Shown here: positions 9,308 to 16,576 of the stretch, piece by piece
Layout of the letters: each line of letters opens with the position of its first letter
How positions within the stretch are numbered: position 1 is the first letter of the stretch
The notes under the pieces: model-generated
Told to the model about the DNA's origin: nothing
The model's database searches: none
The model's input: the letters and a program-made list of their open reading frames with translations, nothing else
Position numbers and translations under genes: made by a program
Assembly: GCF_000379065.1 (NCBI RefSeq)
Contig: NZ_KB900614.1
Location: 4,447,063-4,490,485 of the forward strand
DNA from: Salinispora mooreana
GTDB taxonomy: Bacteria > Actinomycetota > Actinomycetes > Mycobacteriales > Micromonosporaceae
DNA length: 43,423 nucleotides
Direction: 5' to 3'

Positions 9308-10399
9308 CTACTTCATAGCCCTTAGCCGCGATGCGGCCTGCTCCACTTCGCGCAGCATGAGTAGCAGGCTCTGCGACCGGCGGTCGGATGGCAGGGCATC
9401 CATCGCCCGCTGGGCGTAGGCGACCCCGCCCGCACTGTCACCGGCGTTAACCATCGTGAACCCACGATGCAGCTCAATATGAGTAGCGAAACGCGGTAGA
9501 TCAACAGGTCGTGTGCGGTCGGCCTCCTCTTGGGCCTCGGACCCGGGGCCGGGCATTCCGAGGCGGGCATACAACATGCTTCGGAACGTGGCCATCCGCC
9601 ACGGCGGGACGGCGGTATCAGACACCTCGCCATCCGCCGATGCCACCTGGTCGAACACCCGCCGAGCGTCGGTGTCGAGCGCGACAGCGCCGCTCCGGTC
9701 TCCGCGTCCGGCCGCCACGTGTGCCTGCGCCATCAACGCCTGGACGCGTCCGAGGGACGGCCGGTCCGACAGCGCGACAGCCTGATCGGCGTACCGCCGC
9801 GCCGTGGTCAGCGCCGCCCCCTCGTAGGCCAACGCGATTGCGGCCCGGCCCCGGACCCACACCCGCACGGCGAGATCGTCGGAGCGGTCGGCGGCCACTC
9901 CGGCTAGGTCGTACCAGCGGATGGCCTCGGTGGGGTTGGGTGTGGTCTTGCCGTAGGTCACCAACGCCCTGGCGGCGTGTGACCACATGGCCGGTGTGTC
10001 CAGGTGCTGTTGCAGGATCACGAGGTCGTTCGCGAGGCGGGACTGAAGCGCCACGGCTCCCACCGCCATGTAGTCCCGGCCGTACTGGTCGACCCGCTCC
10101 CGCCAGTCCTCCTCAGCGGTCCGGCCGCGTAGCGCAGCGCTGAAACCGGACCGGATCAGTTCGCCGGCCACGACCGGGCCCACGACGCCGGCCGCCAGGC
10201 CGAACATCTGTCGACGCCTCATCTCACCCTCCTCGAGGAGCCGTGCGTAGGCGAGCACGATGTCGGGCGTTGCTGTTCTCCGCCCGGCCTCGACATTGCT
10301 CAGGTGTGACACCGAGTACGAGGTACGAGCGGCCATTGAGGCCAACGTAACCCCGGCCTCGGTACGAGTCTGCCGGAGCTGGGTGCCGAGATCGTTCAC
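9308..10399 (-). CDS. XRE-family regulator with TPR-like C-terminus
   Basis: A 363-aa protein starting at GTG 10399 with AGGGGG upstream. Residues about 10-65 form a Cro/C1-type helix-turn-helix (VTLASMAARTSYSVSHLSNV, then EAGRRTATPDIVLAYARLLE). The rest is helical with several TPR-like pairs (ALVTYGKTTPNPTEAIRWYD, ALAYEGAALTTARRYADQAV), ending near SLLLMLREVEQAASRL. Actinomycetes carry many such proteins next to tiny conserved genes. Here the divergent partner is the three-gene set starting at 10527. It probably controls that operon and perhaps itself from the 127-bp gap. No ligand can be named from the sequence. Confidence 0.88.
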   Translation of the reverse strand: MNDLGTQLRQTRTEAGVTLASMAARTSYSVSHLSNVEAGRRTATPDIVLAYARLLEEGEMRRRQMFGLAAGVVGPVVAGELIRSGFSAALRGRTAEEDWRERVDQYGRDYMAVGAVALQSRLANDLVILQQHLDTPAMWSHAARALVTYGKTTPNPTEAIRWYDLAGVAADRSDDLAVRVWVRGRAAIALAYEGAALTTARRYADQAVALSDRPSLGRVQALMAQAHVAAGRGDRSGAVALDTDARRVFDQVASADGEVSDTAVPPWRMATFRSMLYARLGMPGPGSEAQEEADRTRPVDLPRFATHIELHRGFTMVNAGDSAGGVAYAQRAMDALPSDRRSQSLLLMLREVEQAASRLRAMK

Positions 10400-10526
10400 A
10401 CGTCCCCCTGCTGAAAAGCCCTGAAAACATCGACCTCCTTCCGAGCGTAGTCCCGTAGTCGCACGCTGAAATCACACGACGCGGCCGGATGGATGTCCGA
10501 GGCGCCAGATCGAGGGGAGCACGCGC
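10400..10526. promoter_or_regulatory. divergent promoter region with CGTAGTC direct repeat
   Basis: The gap between the divergent regulator and the small-gene operon holds a direct repeat CGTAGTC at 10446-10452 and 10454-10460. An AGCGT (10445-10449) and ACGCT pair flanks the repeat. These are candidate binding sites for the adjacent HTH protein. The ribosome site GAGGGGAG of the first small gene is at 10512-10519. Confidence 0.35.
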
Positions 10527-10706
10527 ATGATCCGGCTACTCCGCCGACTCCGCCGCCGGCCCGGACGGCTGGACGCGGTCGGCCCCGCCACCCGGTACGC
10601 GGCGCGGGTCGGTGCCTACTCCTCGCTGCACAACCAGCCGACGGTCATCTTCGACAACCGGCCGCTGCTGACCCCGCTGGCCCAGCGTCGGGCCAACCAG
10701 CGGTGA
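10527..10706 (+). CDS. small basic hypothetical protein
   Basis: A 59-aa protein starting at ATG 10527, seven bases after GAGGGGAG, and ending at TGA 10704-10706, which shares its last base with the ATG of the next gene. The N-terminus is strongly basic (MIRLLRRLRRRPGRLDAVGP), followed by TRYAARVGAYSSLHNQPTV and a polar end. It has no membrane segment or known domain that I can see. It is first in a translationally coupled set of three and divergent from an XRE regulator, an arrangement that seems to recur in actinomycetes. Function unknown. Confidence 0.7.
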   Translation: MIRLLRRLRRRPGRLDAVGPATRYAARVGAYSSLHNQPTVIFDNRPLLTPLAQRRANQR

Positions 10707-10933
10707 TGGCCACCCACGCCCGGCCGGGTCCCGGCTTGTCGACGGTCCAGCTACGCAACCGGATGATCCTGTCCGCCCGGCGGATCATCACCGAGCACTG
10801 GCCGCGCGTGGACCGGTGCCCGACCTGCGGGTCCGGGTGGCCGTGCCCGCCCACCGAGACCGCATACCGCTACCTGGCCACGGTCGGGCAGGGCAACTGG
10901 GCACCCCCGCAGCGCGCCGGGAGCAGACGGTGA
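10706..10933 (+). CDS. small zinc-knuckle-like hypothetical protein
   Basis: A 75-aa protein starting at ATG 10706 and overlapping the stop of the previous gene by one base. It has a helical N-half (STVQLRNRMILSARRIITEH) and then CPTCGSGWPC, a CxxC plus a third Cys that could bind zinc. It ends by overlapping the next start (GTGA, 10930-10933). The Cys motif resembles that of the following gene (CPVCGTPRRC), so the two probably arose by duplication. Function unknown; the paired HTH regulator upstream suggests a regulated accessory module. Confidence 0.7.
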   Translation: MATHARPGPGLSTVQLRNRMILSARRIITEHWPRVDRCPTCGSGWPCPPTETAYRYLATVGQGNWAPPQRAGSRR

Positions 10934-11226
10934 AACCAGCCGACGCCACCATCAGCCGGTGGTGGCGCGACCTGAACAACCACCGCCAGGTCGAGGGTCG
11001 CTGCCCGGTGTGCGGCACCCCGCGGCGGTGCTGGCCCTGGGCGGAGGCATACGCCGGGCTACTCACCTATGACCTACTCGGACCGCCCCCACCACCCCGT
11101 ACAGATGTCCGGCCGGATGAGACGGCCGGCCCCGCTCTCCCCGGTCGGGAGGGGGATAGCAGAGACACAAAGGTGCCCCCGCCCAGCAGTGAGGCTGGGC
11201 GGGGGCTGTCGTCATATGGCGTTTGA
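10930..11226 (+). CDS. small zinc-knuckle-like hypothetical protein with Pro-rich tail
   Basis: A 98-aa reading starting at GTG 10930, coupled to the previous stop. The first half has WWRDLNNHRQVEG, then CPVCGTPRRCWPWAEAY, a second CxxC...C knuckle. The second half is Pro/Arg/Asp-rich and low in conserved character. A strong hairpin (11175-11206) lies inside the last 50 bases of the frame, so the true end of the ancestral gene may have been earlier. Function unknown. Confidence 0.6.
   Translation: MKPADATISRWWRDLNNHRQVEGRCPVCGTPRRCWPWAEAYAGLLTYDLLGPPPPPRTDVRPDETAGPALPGREGDSRDTKVPPPSSEAGRGLSSYGV
11175..11206 (+). terminator. hairpin terminator at the end of the small-gene operon
   Basis: A perfect 13-bp inverted repeat (GCCCCCGCCCAGC at 11175-11187 and its complement at 11194-11206) with a six-base loop, followed by TGTCGTC. 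It lies within the 3' end of the third small ORF, 20 bases before its stop. Confidence 0.65.
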
Positions 11227-11258
11227 TTGCGATTCCTCGCAGGGCGCTCATCCGGGAG

Positions 11259-12086
11259 TCAAAGTCTCCCCTCGGCGATACGCTGAACGGCTGCTTTACT
11301 GGCTAGTTCGTGGCGTTGTTCCGGGTTAGCCAGGTAGAACGCTGCCGTGCGATAGAGTGCGGTTGGACTATTCGCCATCCATAACGCCCGTACCACTATG
11401 AAGGGGAGTAGCTGCGCTTCCCGAGTGCCAATTCGGCCGGCATATCGTGTCAGTTTGGTGTCCTCCGAGGGGAGCGCCTTGATGATTACCGTTGGTCCGT
11501 TGATCCAGCCTGCTTCTACGTCATAGATGGCATACCAGGGCACAAAGTGCTGAAAGGTGAGACTCTGGTGGTGTATTCCGGTGGCCGTAAGGGTAAGGCG
11601 TCCAGGCGCCATACGTAGGAATGTAACGATAAGCGCCACGGTGACGAGGATCAGCAGTCCGAGTAGCAGGGCGGCCGTGAGGCTTGCAGCTGAAGCACCA
11701 AGGGCTGCGGAAGCAGCAAAGACCCCAAGGGCGCCGCAGGTTAGCAGCAAGATTGCGGTAAGCCAGTAGTACGGCCAGTAGCTGTAGCGGAACGCGACTC
11801 CCTGCTCTCCTGCCCCAAGCTGGATAACTGCCGGCGGCTGGGTCCGGCTAGGTACTTGGGTCACTACGAAGCTGAGTCCAGCTGTATGGAACATGAAGAT
11901 GGCCCCGTATGTTAGGGCGCTGCCGGCTACTACCTGCCCTGAGCTTAAGGCCCAGACTGCTCCGGCTACCGCACATGCAGTCATGAATGCGAACATTCCT
12001 GTCGTGGCCGTAAGCCAACCATTGGTCCGGTTGACTGTCCACTCTGTGGGTGCAGGAACCCGGGATGTAGCACGACCATCGCTCAT
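11259..12086 (-). CDS. hypothetical membrane protein with PH-like C-terminal domain
   Basis: A 275-aa protein and the last gene of the minus-strand type VII-like operon. Four hydrophobic segments are visible: about residues 24-46 (GWLTATTGMFAFMTACAVAG), 52-75, 106-130 (YYWLTAILLLTCGALGVFAA) and 134-160. The soluble C-terminal part reads LTLTATGIHHQSLTFQHFVP, then WYAIYDVEAG, the pattern of a bacterial PH-like beta domain. GC content and codon bias look slightly lower than in nearby genes. It might be an immunity or membrane partner for the large WXG-like protein encoded 32 bases upstream; that is inference from context only. Confidence 0.75.
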   Translation of the reverse strand: MSDGRATSRVPAPTEWTVNRTNGWLTATTGMFAFMTACAVAGAVWALSSGQVVAGSALTYGAIFMFHTAGLSFVVTQVPSRTQPPAVIQLGAGEQGVAFRYSYWPYYWLTAILLLTCGALGVFAASAALGASAASLTAALLLGLLILVTVALIVTFLRMAPGRLTLTATGIHHQSLTFQHFVPWYAIYDVEAGWINGPTVIIKALPSEDTKLTRYAGRIGTREAQLLPFIVVRALWMANSPTALYRTAAFYLANPEQRHELASKAAVQRIAEGRL

Positions 12087-12118
12087 CGGTGTGTTGTTCC
12101 CTCCATGTGCGAATCTCG

Positions 12119-13282
12119 TCAGAAGATGGCGTCCCAGACCTTCATCGCTCCGTCTCCGACAGCTTCACCAGCGTTGCCGAGGGCCCCGCCTACCTCGTTG
12201 AAGCCGTCTTCGATGCTGGTCTGAACGTTGTCGGGTAGCTCGTCGTAGCCCCAATCCAACGTGCTGCTGGCCACGAGGCCAACTCCCAAGCCGACCACGG
12301 CACCAGCCACCGTACCGACCGGGCCTCCAATAGCGGTTCCTACGAGGGCGCCTGTACCGGCTGCCGCCAACGCCCCTCCGGTGCCCGAGATCACGGCCTT
12401 CCCGACTGGCTTGCCTTGGTGCACGTCGTAGCCGATTCCCGCCGCGGTGATGCCGATGCCGATGACCGGAATTTTGCTGCCGATGCGACGGCCGACTACA
12501 TCTGCACGCTTGGCGTACTCGTCTGCATCCAGGAACTTGCGGTACGCTTCCGTGTTTAGCGCCCGCGCCTGTGGCGAACCGCCTGGCGCCTGAAGGTAGC
12601 GAGTCTGCGCCAGTTTGGACTCTGACATGTAGGCCGCAGCTTGCTTCCGCAAAATGCTGACGTGCTGGGCGAGCAGGCCTCCTATGGCCGCGTTTCCAAC
12701 AATATCTGTCGCATGTAGGAAGCTTTTTCCGCGGAGGTCATCCCAGATGTTTTTCGCGATTTTCCGTGCCGCTTCCATGGCCTTGTTCGAGCGCTTCACT
12801 TCTTCGGCTGCGACGTTGTAAGCTTGGACTTTGGCAGCGTGGACATCGAAAGCAGCGATGGCAGCGTTGTGCTGCTTGATCTCGATAGAAGTTGGTTGCG
12901 TTGCCGAAATCATGGGGACTTGAGGGGCCGGCCCGGGGTCCAGGATGATGTTTCCGGCGAGCTGCAAGCCGCCGGCAACCGCAATATGACGTGCGCGTTC
13001 CATGCCGACCTGCGCGGCATGCAAGTCGTCGGCGTAGGCATCGAACGAGTTGGCTGCACGTTCGACGCCAACACGGAGCTCGTCGGCCTTCTTACCGCCG
13101 CTTTCTATTCGCACCTGGAATTCTGAGCCGGCCATACCCTGCCACCCGCTTCCGGCGAACCTGCTAGCTCGCTGCATATCTACCACACAGGCATCAATGC
13201 TCGGAACGATCGTGTGACGAAGCCATCCGACACAGGCGCGAATGCTAGCCGGATCACCCTCCAGACTGGTGTCCAGTGGCAT
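12119..13282 (-). CDS. WXG-like putative type VII secretion effector
   Basis: A 387-aa protein starting at ATG 13282, which overlaps the stop of the EspC-like gene (TGATG). The first 100 residues are helical with SGWQGMAGSEF around residue 45, a W-x-G turn between two helices as in WXG100-like and LXG-like substrates. The middle (about 130-270) is helical and charged. Residues about 300-350 are a Gly/Ala/Val-rich repeat (GALAAAGTGALVGTAIGGPV, then GTVAGAVVGLGVGL) followed by an acidic tail. This tail occurs in many actinobacterial WXG-like proteins. It carries no recognisable toxin domain. No ESX core (EccC ATPase) is in the window, so secretion would depend on machinery elsewhere. Confidence 0.75.
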   Translation of the reverse strand: MPLDTSLEGDPASIRACVGWLRHTIVPSIDACVVDMQRASRFAGSGWQGMAGSEFQVRIESGGKKADELRVGVERAANSFDAYADDLHAAQVGMERARHIAVAGGLQLAGNIILDPGPAPQVPMISATQPTSIEIKQHNAAIAAFDVHAAKVQAYNVAAEEVKRSNKAMEAARKIAKNIWDDLRGKSFLHATDIVGNAAIGGLLAQHVSILRKQAAAYMSESKLAQTRYLQAPGGSPQARALNTEAYRKFLDADEYAKRADVVGRRIGSKIPVIGIGITAAGIGYDVHQGKPVGKAVISGTGGALAAAGTGALVGTAIGGPVGTVAGAVVGLGVGLVASSTLDWGYDELPDNVQTSIEDGFNEVGGALGNAGEAVGDGAMKVWDAIF

Positions 13283-13563
13283 CAGAACAACCCTTGAAAC
13301 TGCTGTCCAGTTACCAGGTCCTGGCTGGAGTACGATTCGCGGGAATCTGCTACTCGATCACTGGCTTCCTGCAGACCGACGACCAGTTGGCCAGCGTTCT
13401 CAACGAGATGGGACACGACGGCAGACATGAGAGGAGTAACGCTGCCGGCATCAGGCGTTGCCGGGGCAGACACCCCGGTTGCATCAAGACTTTCGGCAGC
13501 CTGTCGAAGCCGGTCCGAGATCACATCCAGCGTTGCGGGGTCGACGTGTATGCCATCTTTCAT
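13282..13563 (-). CDS. EspC-like (PF10824-type) type VII secretion substrate
   Basis: A 93-aa helical protein starting at ATG 13563, which overlaps the upstream stop (TGATG). It ends by overlapping the next gene in the same way. The layout, VDPATLDVISDRLRQAAESL at the N-terminus and a second helix SRESYSSQDLVTG near the end, is that of EspC/DUF2580-type proteins, which accompany ESX substrates. These are small two-helix proteins that often pair with a WXG-like partner. Here the partner is the 387-aa protein right after it. The frame is intact. Confidence 0.75.
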   Translation of the reverse strand: MKDGIHVDPATLDVISDRLRQAAESLDATGVSAPATPDAGSVTPLMSAVVSHLVENAGQLVVGLQEASDRVADSRESYSSQDLVTGQQFQGLF

Positions 13564-13916
13564 CAGGCCACCTCCTGTTTCCTACGGAATTCGTCGGGAA
13601 TCTCGACATCGAGCAGAACGAGTTGAAAGTCAGTCCTTTGCTGAAGCTGATCAAGTTCTGCCGTTGCCAGGACCGCCCATGCCTGCTGTTCCCCACAGCA
13701 AGCTATGAGCCGATCTAGGGCCGAGTACACCAACAGCGCTATGCGCCCATCCCGCGTCTGCCGTAGATCCACGCTGAACTGTTCAGCGTCAACCTCAAGC
13801 GGAGCGCAGGGCACGTAGACCATGGGCGGAAAGACCGGTCGCGCATCCTGTCCAATGTCAGAGGCGCTTTGAGTACCTGCCGCTTCGAGAGACGAATCAG
13901 AAGGGGAAGGGGGCAT
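13563..13916 (-). CDS. SAV_915-like hypothetical protein
   Basis: A 117-aa protein and the first gene of the four-gene minus-strand operon, coupled to the EspC-like gene by TGATG. After a disordered N-terminus it reads PPMVYVPCAPLEVDAEQFSV, then DLRQTRDGRIALLVYSALDR and CCGEQQAWAVL. This resembles the SseB/SAV_915-type proteins often encoded beside EspC-like and WXG genes in actinomycetes. The family is small, cytosolic and of unknown role. ATG 13916 has a GGGGAAGG stretch just upstream (minus strand), supporting this start. Confidence 0.65.
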   Translation of the reverse strand: MPPSPSDSSLEAAGTQSASDIGQDARPVFPPMVYVPCAPLEVDAEQFSVDLRQTRDGRIALLVYSALDRLIACCGEQQAWAVLATAELDQLQQRTDFQLVLLDVEIPDEFRRKQEVA

Positions 13917-13960
13917 GGCCAGCAGTTTACGGCCGACAGTCGCATTCCGGGACCCCGAGG

Positions 13961-14242
13961 TTACGGGGATGACGCCTTGTCACCGCTGCCGGACGGCGGC
14001 CCCTCATATCGGGGCGCTGCCGGCGTACCGAGCAGCACCCCCAGCCACGGCCACCGGACCTCGGCCACCCGCACGAGGGCGTAGTAGGCGCCCATCGTCA
14101 GCGCCACCACACCGGCCGTGAGGGCGGTGGACGAGTCGGCGTCGAGCACGATGCCCGCCTCGGCGGCCAGCCAGGCGAGCAGTGCGCCGACAGCGGCGGG
14201 AACGGCGGTGCGGATCAGGCTGATCAGGTAGTCGTGGGTCAT
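13961..14242 (-). CDS. phage-like small membrane protein
   Basis: A 93-aa protein starting at ATG 14242 with an ideal AGGAGG six bases before it. Two hydrophobic segments (TAVPAAVGALLAWLAAEAGI and STALTAGVVALTMGAYYALV) are followed by a short basic stretch and a Pro/Gly/Ser-rich tail. Size, topology and the adjacent small gene resemble the two-TM proteins near lysis genes in actinobacteriophages. A holin role is possible, but no endolysin is adjacent. It is probably a prophage leftover. Confidence 0.6.
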   Translation of the reverse strand: MTHDYLISLIRTAVPAAVGALLAWLAAEAGIVLDADSSTALTAGVVALTMGAYYALVRVAEVRWPWLGVLLGTPAAPRYEGPPSGSGDKASSP

Positions 14243-14391
14243 CGGGGTTCCTCCTGGGTGCGGTTGGGGGTGGTGTCGGCGCCGGTGGCGTGGGCGATCC
14301 TGGCCACCTGGTCCTTGAGTGACTGGCCGCCGTTGGGGCGCAGCTCCTCGAGGGCGTCCAGGCGGCCCTCGATGCGACCGACTCGGGCCAT
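14239..14391 (-). CDS. small phage-like protein (DUF2746-like C-terminal piece)
   Basis: A 50-aa frame from ATG 14391 whose TGA overlaps the next ATG (ATGA, 14242-14239). It reads VGRIEGRLDALEELRPNGGQ, then SLKDQVARI. The RPNGG-SLKD block resembles the C-terminal signature of actinobacteriophage DUF2746-type proteins. It may be a natural short gene or the tail of a longer one truncated at about 14400, where unrelated plus-strand glycosyltransferase sequence begins. Confidence 0.5.
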   Translation of the reverse strand: MARVGRIEGRLDALEELRPNGGQSLKDQVARIAHATGADTTPNRTQEEPR

Positions 14392-14423
14392 GAGTCCGGG
14401 CCGCCCTTCGGTGCGGCCGGGCG

Positions 14424-14841
14424 TTGATAGGGCGCCCGCTCGACGACACCGACGAGTTCCGCGAGTTGGGCTACGGCCACCGCTACCACGACTGGGACCT
14501 CCCCCGCATAGTGGTTACCGCGTTGGTCACCGTCCCGTACGAGGCTGTTATGCAGGTCGGCGGGTTCGAGCCGTCGTTCGCCGCCGGGTGGGGATGCGAT
14601 GACACCTACCTCGGGGCACGGCTCATCGCCGCCGGCTACAAGGTCGCCCCGGTCCGCCCGGCAACCGGCTGGCACATCGACCCGCCCAACGCCGCCGCGA
14701 TTGTGGCGGGCGAAGTTCGCCACCGCCGCCGCCAATGTCACCCGCTACTGGACCCTGCTCGACCAGCCCCTACCCGCGCGGTCCCTGCGCAACGACCCCG
14801 CTACCGGCCGACTGCTCGCTGAAGGGAAACGCCTCAAGTGA
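14424..14841 (+). pseudogene. glycosyltransferase family 2 remnant, frameshifted
   Basis: The C-terminal half of a GT2-like enzyme. It reads VTVPYEAVMQVGGFEPSFAA, then GWGCDDTYLGARLIAAGYKV, the GGFxxxFxGWGxxD block of polypeptide galactosaminyl/galactosyl-type transferases, then GWHIDPPNAAA. At about 14703 one extra base (ATTGTGG) shifts the frame. The continuation (WRAKFATAAANVTRYWTLLD and on to TGA 14839-14841) is in the next frame. The nucleotide-binding N-domain is absent. Its stop overlaps the GTG of the following radical SAM remnant, so the two once formed an operon. Confidence 0.65.
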
Positions 14842-15250
14842 TCCGCACCTTCGCCGCCGATGATGCCGCCGGCATCATTCATGACCCCGCCACCGGCTTC
14901 CACCACCGTCCACCCTGGCGACCCGGGGGGGCCGCCAGATCCTCGACGACACCAACCTGCACCAGTGGCCCACCGTCGGCTCCGCCGACATCTCTCGCTC
15001 GACACCGGTGTCACTGTGCTGGTCGCCGCTGGTGCGCTGCAACCTGTCCTGCCCACACTGCCTCGACGACACCACCGTCACCGAACGCGGCGCAGCCGAC
15101 CGGGCTAAGATCGCCGCCACCCTCGCCGCCTCCGGCGTCCTCGGTATCGACATCTCCGGCGGGGAGCCGCTTCTACTACGTGACCTGCCCGACCTAGCCC
15201 GCCGCATCACCGCCGGCGTCATCGCCGCGGTGCTGTCCGCGGCCGGTGGG
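14838..15250 (+). pseudogene. radical SAM protein remnant, frameshifted and 3'-truncated
   Basis: The gene starts at GTG 14838 (GTGA overlap with the glycosyltransferase relic) with IRTFAADDAAGIIHDPATGF. A run of seven G (14925-14931) breaks the frame. Beyond it, two frames over, the reading resumes: QILDDTNLHQWPTVGSADIS, then the Fe-S cluster motif CNLSCPHC (CX3CX2C) at about 15047-15070, then GIDISGGEPLLLRDLPDLA with the SAM-contacting GGEP. Homology stops near 15215, just before the 3' end of the convergent ATP-grasp gene. Only about the first third of a radical SAM barrel remains, so it is inactive. Confidence 0.75.
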
Positions 15251-15265
15251 CGCCGGGTGTCCGGG

Positions 15266-16576
15266 TCAGCGGGCGAACGATTCGGCCCTCGGGACGATCG
15301 CCGTCATCGCCGCGACGAGGTTCGCCTGGTCCAGCTCGGCGACCAGATGCCGGTGCCGTTCGACGTCGTCGGCACCGTTCGCCACCGGCTCGGTGACGAA
15401 CACGAGCCGGGTCGCCAGATCAGCGGCCAGCGAGCGGGCCTCCGCAGCCGTGCCGGCGGTCACCACGAGGTACCCGGCCCGATCCAGGGACCAACGCACC
15501 TCCGGCACCACCTGGCCGACTGCGACGTTGATATGGAACTCGCGTACGGCCGGGTGATTCTTCACCTCGTCGACACCGTCGACCCGGACCAGCCGTCCCG
15601 GCCGGGCCTCGAAGAACACGACGGCAGCCGCCCCGTCGGGCGTCGGTCGGTCGGCCAGCGGCTCCAGTTCACCGACCGCCCAGGCCAGGCCGCTAGCCTC
15701 GAGGTCGATGTCGTACACGGCCTCCGTCATGGTGTTGATGCGGTCGCCGCCGCGCCGGTTGTGGCCCTCGATGACCCGCGGTCCGGCCGACGTCAGCTTG
15801 AGCTCGGTGTGCGATAGGCCGTCGGCGAGCCGCACGGCGTCGAGGAACTCGCTCACCACCCGTACGACCTGCTGCTCCACGTCGGCGTTGAGTGGGGCCG
15901 GAATGACGTGGCCGAACTCGACGTGGTTCGTGCCCGTCAACTTCTCCGCAAGGGCGATCACCACGTGGCGGCCCCGGAAGGACAGGGTGTCCACGCTGAT
16001 CTCCGGACCATCCAGGTACTCCTCGAGCAGGAACCGCTCGATCCCGAGGTCGGTCAACTTCTCGTAGGCCGCCGCGACCTCGTCCGCGCTGGCGATGCGC
16101 TGGATGCCGATGCTGGCGGAGCCGGCCACGGGCTTGGCGATGATCGGATAGCCGACGGCCGCACCGAAGGCGCCGATGTCCGCCACGCTGTGTCCGACCT
16201 GGGCGCGTACCGCAACATCGGTGGAGCGCAGGTGTTCGCGCATACGCCACTTGTCGGTGAGCAGGGCGACCGTGTCGTAGGCCACGCCGTCGAGGCCGAG
16301 CGCGTCGTTGAGGGACGCTGCGGCGAGGACGCCCTCTTCCTGCACCGTGAACACCGCCGCGAACGGGGCGGCCGCGTGCAGCGGGGCGACGAGGTCGACG
16401 AGCCGCTCCGGGGCGTGCTGGTAGGACACCACCACCGATACCAGGTCGCGGCACACGTCCGCGGGCAGCTTACGGAACTCCTCAGGAGTGAACACGCAGA
16501 CGGCATCGAGACCGAGCCGCTGGGCCCGCTCCAGCACCGGCGGCTTCGGCGAGATCAGACAAACGCGTTTCCGCAT
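15266..16576 (-). CDS. ATP-grasp ligase (L-amino acid ligase type)
   Basis: A 436-aa ATP-grasp enzyme and the last gene of the leftward biosynthetic operon, starting at ATG 16576 inside the end of the racemase gene (22-bp overlap). The N-terminal domain starts RVCLISPKPPVLERAQRLGL. The ATP-binding lysines lie in DKWRMREHL (about 108) and GYPIIAKPVAGSASIGIQRI (about 142-161). The hinge is FLLEEYLDGPEISVD (about 182), and Mg-binding residues are in VIEGHNRRGGD (Glu270, Asn273). The family (BacD, carnosine synthase-like) couples a carboxylate to an amine with ATP. Here it probably joins the tailored amino acid to a second amino acid or amine; the partner is unknown. All key residues are present. 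Confidence 0.88.
   Translation of the reverse strand: MRKRVCLISPKPPVLERAQRLGLDAVCVFTPEEFRKLPADVCRDLVSVVVSYQHAPERLVDLVAPLHAAAPFAAVFTVQEEGVLAAASLNDALGLDGVAYDTVALLTDKWRMREHLRSTDVAVRAQVGHSVADIGAFGAAVGYPIIAKPVAGSASIGIQRIASADEVAAAYEKLTDLGIERFLLEEYLDGPEISVDTLSFRGRHVVIALAEKLTGTNHVEFGHVIPAPLNADVEQQVVRVVSEFLDAVRLADGLSHTELKLTSAGPRVIEGHNRRGGDRINTMTEAVYDIDLEASGLAWAVGELEPLADRPTPDGAAAVVFFEARPGRLVRVDGVDEVKNHPAVREFHINVAVGQVVPEVRWSLDRAGYLVVTAGTAAEARSLAADLATRLVFVTEPVANGADDVERHRHLVAELDQANLVAAMTAIVPRAESFAR

Noticed and set aside
15008..15817. A 269-aa fusion of radical SAM with a further domain
   Set aside because: Only the first 70 residues are radical SAM; the rest is antisense to the ATP-grasp gene.
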